Shown one piece after another: positions 55,445-64,000 of a DNA stretch of 64,000 bases. The DNA lies in the NCBI RefSeq assembly GCF_029029525.1, contig NZ_JAKJSC010000006.1, positions 1 to 64,000 on the forward strand, written 5' to 3'. The DNA is from Labilibaculum sp. DW002 (lineage in GTDB: Bacteria > Bacteroidota > Bacteroidia > Bacteroidales > Marinifilaceae). The position numbers were made by a program, and so were the translations under genes. Positions within the stretch are counted from its first letter, which is position 1. The number at the start of each line of letters is the position of its first letter. A model generated the notes under the pieces. That model was not told the origin of the DNA and searched no databases. It worked only from the letters and a program-made list of their open reading frames with translations.

Positions 55445-56479
55445 TTAAGACATTCTTTGAATTACCTCTTTAGCAACCCATTCCGGCGTAATATCAACCA
55501 TACATTGTTGATAAATAGCTTGCGAACATTTCCCTGATCCATCCTTGGTGCAAGGGCGACATTTCATATCAAGTTCTAAAGTTGTAATGTGCTCACCTGT
55601 TGTAAAGCCAAAGGCTGTTGGTCCCATTAAAGACAATCCTTTTACATTAAATTTATCGGCAGCATGTAAAAATCCGGTATCACCTGAAATCACCAAATTA
55701 GATTTTTGCGTAAGATAACAGGATTCCAGTAGGTTCGTTTTTCCAGCCAAGTTTAAGATTCTATCTGGTGCTTCATTTTCAATTTCCTTGCAGAAAACAT
55801 CATCTGGACCTGCCAATATCATAAAATTGTAATCAGGAAGTAAACTTACCAACTTCTGCCAATGTGAAACAGGCCAACGTTTCATGATCCAAGCCGCAGA
55901 AGGCACTAATGTTATTAATTTAGACTGATCTCCCTTTAAATTAGAGAACACAGTTGCATCCATTTTCACTTTCAAATCCTCTGGGAAATACCAATTGGTA
56001 TTCACTTTAGAATAATCGCTTAAGCCCCATTTATCGAGAGGTTTACGAAAAGAAAGCATTCCTTTAAAAGGCATTGGGAAACGATCAATTCTCAATTTAA
56101 ACAACAAAATTCGCTTGATACGATCCTTGCTTCGCATGGTAAATTTGGGTCCGATGCCGAACCAACGTTTCCATCGCGGAACAAGTACTGTTTTTAGAAC
56201 GATAGATCGAATATTACTGTGTGCATCATATACGTAATCGAACTTTTCCTTTTTAAGCTCTTTTGCTTGCTTTAAAAGTCCTTTGAATCCAGCTCCTCTC
56301 TCAAAACCCCATACTTTATGGATGCGTTGATCCATTGCTAAAAAAGAGGACATGTCTTTTCTAGCTATCCAATGAATTTCTGCATCTGGATAATGATTTA
56401 AAATTCCGTCTACTGTAGTCATACACTGAATGATATCTCCAATAGAGCTAAAACGAATGATCAGGAACTTTTTTGGCAT
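55445..56479 (-). CDS. GT9 (heptosyltransferase-like) glycosyltransferase
   Basis: A 344-aa GT-B protein. The ATG at 56477-56479 (MPKKFLIIRFSSIGDII) was chosen, as the residues upstream need a TTG. The N-domain RFSSIGDIIQC and the C-domain VPSAAWIMKRWP and SGDTGFLHAADKF are as in ADP-heptose:LPS transferases. It likely adds a sugar to the LPS core. Single unit with the ATP synthase terminator upstream. Confidence 0.87.
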   Translation of the reverse strand: MPKKFLIIRFSSIGDIIQCMTTVDGILNHYPDAEIHWIARKDMSSFLAMDQRIHKVWGFERGAGFKGLLKQAKELKKEKFDYVYDAHSNIRSIVLKTVLVPRWKRWFGIGPKFTMRSKDRIKRILLFKLRIDRFPMPFKGMLSFRKPLDKWGLSDYSKVNTNWYFPEDLKVKMDATVFSNLKGDQSKLITLVPSAAWIMKRWPVSHWQKLVSLLPDYNFMILAGPDDVFCKEIENEAPDRILNLAGKTNLLESCYLTQKSNLVISGDTGFLHAADKFNVKGLSLMGPTAFGFTTGEHITTLELDMKCRPCTKDGSGKCSQAIYQQCMVDITPEWVAKEVIQRMS

Positions 56480-56554
56480 TTTAATAAATTTCAATTCGGG
56501 AATTTAGGACAAAAATAGAATTAAGAACAAAAGTAGAAAAATCAAATTGTCTGC

Positions 56555-56587
56555 AAAAAAGAAACCCCGGAATTGCATCCGGGGTTT
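56555..56587 (-). terminator. Terminator of atpDC
   Basis: Perfect stem aaaccccgga / tccggggttt (56562-56571, 56578-56587), with A's on the left (T-run on the minus strand). Confidence 0.88.
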
Positions 56588-56618
56588 GAGAGATATAATA
56601 ATTTAAATCTTTCTTCAA

Positions 56619-56867
56619 TTAACTCTCTGCTAAAACAGAGATTACATTTTTCTTACATTCAACAACTCCTCCACTAACTTCAAAAAAGATTTCTTCTCCT
56701 TCTACAGGATGAAGTTTAATTACTCCTTTTTCGAGAGTAGAAACAATTGGAGCATGGTTTTTCAGAATTTCGAAAGAACCATTTTTACCAGGAAGTTGAA
56801 CTAAAGTAACTTCTCCAGAATAAAGACTTTTTTCGGGTGTAACAATTTCCAAATGCATATATTCCAA
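56619..56867 (-). CDS. atpC: ATP synthase epsilon subunit
   Basis: An 82-aa F1 epsilon. Only the N-terminal beta-sandwich is present (LEIVTPEKSLYSGEV, LPGKNGSFEILKNHAPIV). The C-terminal helical hairpin of the 130-140-residue enterobacterial protein is absent, as is common in Bacteroidota, so the self-inhibition described in E. coli cannot occur. It follows atpD by 10 bp. Confidence 0.93.
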   Translation of the reverse strand: MEYMHLEIVTPEKSLYSGEVTLVQLPGKNGSFEILKNHAPIVSTLEKGVIKLHPVEGEEIFFEVSGGVVECKKNVISVLAES

Positions 56868-56877
56868 GATTAAGTAC

Positions 56878-58440
<1,563 letters not shown>

Positions 58441-58483
58441 TTATCCTTAAAAAGGATGAATTTATCTTATATTTTTAATCAAC

Positions 58484-59458
58484 TTAAACGGCACGATTTA
58501 TTAAGCGCTTTACTAAGGTATAAAGTTCTTTTTTATTTTCAGCCAAAACATCTACTTTATCTAAGTATTCCAGACACATAGAAAAATATTCGTCTATCCT
58601 ATTTTGAGATAGCTCTTGTACATTTAGTTTTTCATAAATGTCTCTAACGGCCTTAATTTTCTCTTCTGGATCGAATTCTTTTGTTGTAATCCATGATTTT
58701 AACTCTTTTTCCAGATCACCAGAAGCCAATTCTAAAGCTTTTATTAGCAAGTAAGTTTTTTTATTGGATAAGATATCTCCTCCAATTTTTTTCCCAAATA
58801 CAGCCTCATCTCCAAAAACATCCAATAAATCATCTTGAAGTTGAAAAGCCATTCCTAAATTGACACCAAAATGATACAACAGATCGCTATCTTTCGAACT
58901 TGCATCACCCATAATTGCACCCATTTTAAGACTTCCACCTAAAAGAACTGCTGTTTTCAGACGAATCATGTTTAAGTATTCGTCAACCTCAACATTGTTT
59001 CGGTCTTCAAATTCCATATCGAATTGCTGGCCTTCACAAACCTCTAAAGCAGTTTGATTAAAAACCGTTAATACATCCCGTAAGTATTTGTCTTCGCAAG
59101 ATCCGATGTATTGATATGCCTTGATAGACATGGCATCACCTGATAGAATAGCAACATTACTATTCCACTTTTCGTGTACCGTAGGTTTACTTCGACGCAT
59201 TGGCGCATGGTCCATTACATCATCGTGTAAAAGTGTGAAGTTGTGAAATACTTCTATTCCAATGGCTGGCAGACAAACTTTTGAAAGATCATCTTTGTAA
59301 AGATTTGCACCAAGTAATACTAAAATTGGGCGAAGTCGCTTCCCTCCAATTCCTAATATGTATCTCATTGGTTCAAAAAGCCCTTCTGGCGGAGAAGAAA
59401 ACTCCAATCCACCTATCTCTTTCTCTATGATTTCCTGAAGTTCGGTAAAACTATGCAT
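58484..59458 (-). CDS. Polyprenyl diphosphate synthase (trans-prenyltransferase)
   Basis: A 324-aa all-helical synthase. The first Asp-rich motif LLHDDVMD and the second LQDDLLDVFGD bind Mg-diphosphate. GGKRLRP and KKTYLLIKALELA are also typical. It makes farnesyl, geranylgeranyl or longer prenyl chains. The chain-length class cannot be told (residue before the first DD is H). The gene follows the RND-type exporter by 57 bp. Confidence 0.9.
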   Translation of the reverse strand: MHSFTELQEIIEKEIGGLEFSSPPEGLFEPMRYILGIGGKRLRPILVLLGANLYKDDLSKVCLPAIGIEVFHNFTLLHDDVMDHAPMRRSKPTVHEKWNSNVAILSGDAMSIKAYQYIGSCEDKYLRDVLTVFNQTALEVCEGQQFDMEFEDRNNVEVDEYLNMIRLKTAVLLGGSLKMGAIMGDASSKDSDLLYHFGVNLGMAFQLQDDLLDVFGDEAVFGKKIGGDILSNKKTYLLIKALELASGDLEKELKSWITTKEFDPEEKIKAVRDIYEKLNVQELSQNRIDEYFSMCLEYLDKVDVLAENKKELYTLVKRLINRAV

Positions 59459-59515
59459 GATCGATAATCTATAATTTAGTGCGTGTTAAAAACAGCTCAC
59501 TAAATTATAAAAAAA

Positions 59516-61936
59516 TCAATTCATTAAGCTTTCTTTTTCTTCTTTGTTTGTTATCGGAGCAATTCTAAGATCATCCAACTCAATATCTTCTTCCTCATCG
59601 AAGATTTGCAGCAATGGTTCCTTGAATGAACGATTCGTAATCAACTTTTCTAAAGTTAATAGCAAGGATGGTAGTAAAACCAAGTTCGATAACATTGCAG
59701 ATAAAAGTGTGACTGAAACCAAAACACCTAAGGATACAGTACCACCAAAATCAGATAAAGCAAATATTCCAAACCCGAAGAATAGAATGATAGATGTATA
59801 CATCATGCTTTGCCCGGTTTCGCGAAGAGCTAAAATAACAGAAGAGCGAATACTCCAGTTCGTCAGTTTTAATTCCTGACGGTATTTGGCTAGATAATGA
59901 ATTGTATCATCTACTGAAATACCAAAGGCAATACTAAAAACCAATATGGTTGATGCTTTTATAGGAATACCGAAGTAACCCATTAAAGCAGCAGTTATTA
60001 TCAAAGGTACTAAGTTGGGTATAAGAGCTACAACAACCATTCTTTTTGATGAGAACATCCAAGCCATGAAGGAAGCAATTAAGAAAATTGCCAAAGCAAG
60101 ACTCAAAAATAAATTCTTTATCAGATACTTATTTCCTTTAAAAAAGATGATACTAGAACCTGTTACATGAACCGTATACTTATCTTTTGGAAAAATATGA
60201 TCTACGTGAGCAAGGATTTTCTTTTCCATTTCTTCCATTCGGGTCGTTCCAATATCTTTCATTCGGAAACTCATTCGAGTAATGGACTGTGTAGAATCAA
60301 CAAAAGTCTCGAACACTTTAGAATCTTCTCCTGTATCAGCTTTAGCTAAATAAGATAAAATTACATTGCGTGTATTGCTACTAGGCATTTTATAATACTT
60401 CTCTTTTCCATTATAATAGGCCTGATGAGCAAACTTTGCACCCTCAACCAATGATAAAGAAGCTGAAATATCTGGGTATTGCATTAGAGAATCGTTTAGC
60501 TTCTCAATACGTCTTAAAGTAGATAATTTAAGAGCTCCTCCTTTTTTCTTGGTTTCAACGACAACCTCAAGAGGCATAATTCCATCCAGATTTCTCTCAA
60601 AGAATTTTAAATCTTGATAGATGACATTATGGTGTGGTAAGTCGTCAACCATATATCCGGTACTCTTTATTTTACTGATTCCAAATCCACCTAAAACCAA
60701 TAAGGTAATGGCAACTGCATATACAATAGCTCTGTGATTCAGAACAATTTTTTCTAATCGTCCTACAAACCAAACCGTAAGCTTATTTTCGAGATGCTGA
60801 GTTGCTTTATTGTCAGGAGGATTAATAAAACTGAAAATGATAGGAATCAATATCAGAGATAAAAAGAAAACCACCATAATATTTAAAGCTGCAACAACTC
60901 CAAATTCTTTTAGAATTTGACTTGATGTGATAATAAAGGTTGCAAAACCTGAGGCTGTAGTTAAGTTTGTTAGAAATGTTGCATTCCCAATTTTTGAAAC
61001 GACACGCTGTAGAGCTTTAATCTTATTCCGATGAAGAATGTACTCGCCATGGTATTTGTTGATAAGAAATACCGAGTTGGGAATACCAATCACGACCAAA
61101 AGAGGTGGAAGCATTGCCGTCAACAAAGTAATTTTGTATTCAAAAAGAACCATGGAACCTACTGCCCATATAACACTTAAACCAACAACCAACATGCAGA
61201 AGAATACCACTTTAAACGAGCGGAAGAACATGAAAAGAATGATGGCTGTAACTAAAAGAGATAAAAGAATAAACATATTCATCTCTTTCTTAATCATTTG
61301 TGCAACTACAACCCGAATGTAAGGCAAGCCAGAATAGTGCATTTTAAGTTTATGCTTTGCAGTAAAATGGTCGGTAATTTCTCGAACTTTAGCAACCATT
61401 GGTTCACGCGCCTTCGAATTAATAATTCTGGCGTTAACAGTTACCCCCATTAAAAAGGTATGACTGTCTTGATTAATTAAACTTCCGTGATAAAATGGTA
61501 AGGATTCAGCAACTTTAGCTAAACTATCTAGCTCTTGTTGTGACTTTAATTTCTTCGGAAAAATAGTTTCAAATTCGAACTTTTTATCAGCCTTATTTTT
61601 GGTGATATTGTATGTGTGTGCAATAGAAACTACAGCATCAATACCATCTAGTTTTTTTAGATCATTCCCTAGTGCAATCCAATCGTTAAATTTATCAAGC
61701 TCATAAAAATTACTGTCCTGTACACCAAAGAACATAACATTACCTTCCTGCCCGAAAGTGTTATGGAATTCTTCATAATCAATAGATGCAATGTCGTCAG
61801 ATGGAAGTAAAGCGGCATTATGGTATGACATTTCTACAAACTGAGCCTTATAGCCCATAAAAATGGTCATCAATCCAACTAGTACTAATAATAATATTCT
61901 ATTCCTGAGAATAACTCCCGCAATTCTATTCCACAT
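59516..61936 (-). CDS. MMPL/RND-family transporter, 806 aa
   Basis: An RND exporter with an SSD-like helix bundle. The first helix is at about 13-31, a large periplasmic domain (about 35-230) follows, then about five helices (to ~390), a helix near 400-425, a second periplasmic domain and about five helices to ~770. Conserved Asp in FGISVDDTIHY is in the proton relay position. It resembles the hopanoid/lipid exporters (HpnN) and mycobacterial MMPL proteins. A lipid or large hydrophobic substrate is likely. It may be cotranscribed with the prenyl synthase. It is a cytoplasmic-membrane protein. Confidence 0.87.
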   Translation of the reverse strand: MWNRIAGVILRNRILLLVLVGLMTIFMGYKAQFVEMSYHNAALLPSDDIASIDYEEFHNTFGQEGNVMFFGVQDSNFYELDKFNDWIALGNDLKKLDGIDAVVSIAHTYNITKNKADKKFEFETIFPKKLKSQQELDSLAKVAESLPFYHGSLINQDSHTFLMGVTVNARIINSKAREPMVAKVREITDHFTAKHKLKMHYSGLPYIRVVVAQMIKKEMNMFILLSLLVTAIILFMFFRSFKVVFFCMLVVGLSVIWAVGSMVLFEYKITLLTAMLPPLLVVIGIPNSVFLINKYHGEYILHRNKIKALQRVVSKIGNATFLTNLTTASGFATFIITSSQILKEFGVVAALNIMVVFFLSLILIPIIFSFINPPDNKATQHLENKLTVWFVGRLEKIVLNHRAIVYAVAITLLVLGGFGISKIKSTGYMVDDLPHHNVIYQDLKFFERNLDGIMPLEVVVETKKKGGALKLSTLRRIEKLNDSLMQYPDISASLSLVEGAKFAHQAYYNGKEKYYKMPSSNTRNVILSYLAKADTGEDSKVFETFVDSTQSITRMSFRMKDIGTTRMEEMEKKILAHVDHIFPKDKYTVHVTGSSIIFFKGNKYLIKNLFLSLALAIFLIASFMAWMFSSKRMVVVALIPNLVPLIITAALMGYFGIPIKASTILVFSIAFGISVDDTIHYLAKYRQELKLTNWSIRSSVILALRETGQSMMYTSIILFFGFGIFALSDFGGTVSLGVLVSVTLLSAMLSNLVLLPSLLLTLEKLITNRSFKEPLLQIFDEEEDIELDDLRIAPITNKEEKESLMN

Positions 61937-62268
61937 ACTATTCCCTGCTAAAAAATCTCGATCTATTTTAAGATTCTGGCGAAAATACGACTTAAAATCA
62001 TTTTTTCAAAAGAAGTACCTGTTTACAGAATCCTCAAAGCCTATAATTGAAGGCCTAATGAACTAAAATTACGTAATTTCCATGAAATCATCTGATATTT
62101 AAGAAATTAATTTGCTTCATCAAATGAATTAGCCATTTGGTCATAATGGTTTACGTTCGCCCACACGATTTTTAATCAAATATTGGCTTGCAAAAAGTAT
62201 TTTAAGCTGATGACAATCTTTCTATTTCAAAGCTATCTCACAGAATAATAAAAACTTACACAATTACC
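61937..62268. other. Gap between divergent transporter genes
   Basis: No gene, hairpin or repeat that I can support in this 332-bp part. The regulatory part of the gap is at 62269-62423. Confidence 0.4.
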
Positions 62269-62287
62269 TTTGTAATCTGTTTGTAAT
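62269..62287 (+). promoter_or_regulatory. Pho-box-like direct repeat
   Basis: TTTGTAAT (62269-62276), three bases, TTTGTAAT (62280-62287) gives exactly an 11-bp period, the spacing that PhoB-type regulators recognise. It precedes a phosphate transport gene. The sequence is unlike the E. coli box. The assignment rests only on spacing and neighbourhood. Confidence 0.4.
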
Positions 62288-62365
62288 AATTTTTTAAGCT
62301 TATTTTTACCTTGTCTTAATACTGAATTAACATTGCCAAAAATTAGAGATTCTATAAATATCTTC

Positions 62366-62373
62366 TATTTTTG
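62366..62373 (+). promoter_or_regulatory. Putative -7 box of the Na/Pi transporter gene
   Basis: TATTTTTG matches TAnnTTTG. A TTA, not TTG, is at the -33 spacing (62343-62345, 20 nt). The leader would be about 43 nt. Confidence 0.45.
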
Positions 62374-62423
62374 CGACCTTATTGAAACTAATCAATTGAA
62401 AAACAAATAAATTTAGACTAATT

Positions 62424-64000
62424 ATGAATTACGGTTTAGGTGATTTCCTGACACTCATCGGATCCTTAGGGTTATTTCTTTATGGGATGAAATTAATGAG
62501 TGAGGCTTTACAAAAGGTAGCCGGAGAGAAAATGAGATCGATTCTGTCGGCAATGACATCAAATCGTGTGAAGGGTGTTATGACTGGTGTGTTAATTACA
62601 GCATTAATTCAGTCATCATCGGCAACTACAGTAATGGTAGTTAGTTTTGTAAATGCAGGCTTACTATCCTTAGTAGAGTCGGTTGGTGTAATTATGGGTG
62701 CGAATATTGGTACCACTATTACAGCTTGGCTAATTTCCTTATTAGGATTTAAAGTTAGTATGAGCGCCATCTCTTTACCATTAATAGGTTTGAGTTTACC
62801 TTTATTATTCTCTGGAAATCGTTCGAGAAAGAACTGGGGAGAGTTGGTAATCGGTTTTGCCTTATTATTCATAGGTCTTCAGTTTCTGAAGGAATCGATG
62901 CCGGACATCAAAAATAACCCGGCAATATTAAATTTTCTGACTGCTTATACTGATTTAGGTTTTGGGTCGTACTTATTATTTGCAGGTATTGGTACCGTGC
63001 TTACCGTTTTAATTCAATCCTCATCGGCTACAATGGCACTTACTTTGGTTATGTGTAACAGTGGATGGATCAGTTTTGAGATGGCAGCAGCCATGGTACT
63101 TGGTGAAAATATTGGTACAACAATTACAGCTAACCTTGCTGCAATGGTAGCTAATACATCTGCCAAAAGAGCTGCTCGTGCTCACTTGATATTTAATACC
63201 GTAGGTGTTCTTTGGATGTTGATGGTTCTACCTTATTTCCTTGAAAGTGTAGCTTGGGTTAGTCAAAATTTCTTTGGACAAGGCAATGCATTTACCGATG
63301 CTGCAGCTGTACCCGTAACTTTATCCTTATTCCATACAGGATTCAACATTCTTAATGTTGTGATTATGATTTGGTTTGCTAATCTTATTGTGAAAGTAGT
63401 AACCAAATTAGTTCCAGTAAAAGAAGATGCGGAAGAAGAATTTAAACTTCAGCACATTAAAACGGGTACACTTTCTACTCCTGAGGCTTCTTTATTCTTG
63501 GCAAAACAAGAAATTAGCACCTATGTAAAGAGTACGAAAAAAATGTTTAGCTATACCAAGCAAGCATTTAACGAAACCAACGATAAAACTTTTAATAAGT
63601 TATTCGATAAAATTTCAACACGAGAAGATGAAAGTGATGATATGGAAGTGGAAATTGCTAATTTCCTTACCTCTGTTTCTGAAACTCGTTTGAGTACTGA
63701 AAACTCGGAACGTGTGCGTGCTTATTTTAAAATGGTAAGTGACATTGAAAGTGTTGGTGATTCGACCTTAAATCTTGCGAAAGCAATGAAGAGAAAGCGT
63801 GAGCAAAAAGCTTGGTTCCCTCAAGAATTAAGAGACAATATCAACAAGATGTTTGAGCATGTAGATGAAGCTCTTGACATGATGCACGAGAATACTAAAA
63901 TGGAATTTTCGGAAGTTCGCATTAAGAAAGCTTGGGAAATTGAGCGTGAAATCAACGATTACAGAACGGCTCTTAAAACGGAGCATTTAGCAAATGTTGA
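62424..64000 (+). CDS. Na/Pi cotransporter family protein, incomplete at the right edge
   Basis: From the ATG at 62424 the reading frame is open to the window edge (525 codons seen). The first ~330 residues are the NptA/PNaS transporter with two inverted repeats carrying QSSSATT and QSSSATM, each after a helix, and GANIGTT / GENIGTT loops. After a linker the C-terminal part (from about residue 360) is a PhoU-like helical bundle rich in Lys and Glu. It moves phosphate with sodium across the inner membrane. A phosphate-responsive promoter is possible (see 62269). The gene is divergent from the RND exporter. Confidence 0.9.
   Translation, partial: MNYGLGDFLTLIGSLGLFLYGMKLMSEALQKVAGEKMRSILSAMTSNRVKGVMTGVLITALIQSSSATTVMVVSFVNAGLLSLVESVGVIMGANIGTTITAWLISLLGFKVSMSAISLPLIGLSLPLLFSGNRSRKNWGELVIGFALLFIGLQFLKESMPDIKNNPAILNFLTAYTDLGFGSYLLFAGIGTVLTVLIQSSSATMALTLVMCNSGWISFEMAAAMVLGENIGTTITANLAAMVANTSAKRAARAHLIFNTVGVLWMLMVLPYFLESVAWVSQNFFGQGNAFTDAAAVPVTLSLFHTGFNILNVVIMIWFANLIVKVVTKLVPVKEDAEEEFKLQHIKTGTLSTPEASLFLAKQEISTYVKSTKKMFSYTKQAFNETNDKTFNKLFDKISTREDESDDMEVEIANFLTSVSETRLSTENSERVRAYFKMVSDIESVGDSTLNLAKAMKRKREQKAWFPQELRDNINKMFEHVDEALDMMHENTKMEFSEVRIKKAWEIEREINDYRTALKTEHLANV

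Noticed and set aside
62609-62872. Antisense frame in the Na/Pi transporter gene
   Set aside because: It is complementary to a clear conserved coding sequence and resembles no family.

Overview
The window looks like a chromosomal piece of an A+T-rich member of the Bacteroidota. Evidence read from the sequence: a PorZ-like type IX secretion protein with a C-terminal sorting domain, many Bacteroidota-type lipoproteins, a short F1 epsilon subunit, and promoters matching the TTG-N19-20-TAnnTTTG pattern of this phylum (upstream of ahpC, the MarR gene, the U32 peptidase and the KamA gene). A marine or anaerobic Marinilabiliales-like lineage (Marinifilum/Labilibaculum type) is my best guess, but it is inference only.

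Layout. 1-6050: a small helical protein, an array of nine 21-bp repeats, then a defence-like cluster made of an OLD-family ATPase/TOPRIM nuclease, a UvrD-like helicase 3 nt behind it (Gabija-like GajA/GajB arrangement) and an unrecognised small P-loop protein upstream. 6600-15300: two SAM methyltransferases, three or four secreted/lipoprotein genes and a GNAT-nitrilase fusion, embedded in two interspersed repeat families: a ~140-bp, often tandem unit and a 63-127-bp unit. 15500-23500: a 7TM triple-PAS histidine kinase, a single-chain triple RidA protein, two paralogous radical SAM proteins, a crotonase-fold protein and a MarR regulator. A near-identical palindromic operator lies in front of the marR gene and in front of the crotonase gene. 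23900-28600: tRNA-Arg(CCT), the rdgB-porZ-recO operon and a universal stress protein. 28800-45300: an adenylate cyclase-HD fusion, an aminotransferase, ahpC-ahpF, ilvE, a DUF2797/TlpA/U32 cluster, a KamA-family radical SAM gene interrupted by an in-frame stop that a +1 shift would bypass, and several envelope proteins.

45392-54595 is a coherent envelope-modification locus: response regulator, histidine kinase, polyprenyl-phosphate glycosyltransferase, a double LAB_N membrane protein, an ArnT-like GT39 transferase and a UDP-glucuronate-epimerase-like enzyme, then a terminator, an LtaS-type phosphotransferase and a YegS-type lipid kinase. Two copies of a 19-bp direct-repeat element (18/19 identical, 11-bp period, same distance to the -7 box) precede its two downstream transcription units. 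I propose that these are the binding sites of the adjacent response regulator. 54650-64000 holds housekeeping genes: glutathione peroxidase, a heptosyltransferase-like GT9, atpDC, a polyprenyl diphosphate synthase, an MMPL/RND exporter and the start of a Na/Pi cotransporter that runs off the window.

No rRNA, insertion sequence, phage gene or CRISPR array was seen. The points I consider most worth checking are the KamA frameshift, the triple RidA fusion, the two-promoter regulon of the envelope locus, the Gabija-like cluster with its extra P-loop gene, and the repeat families.
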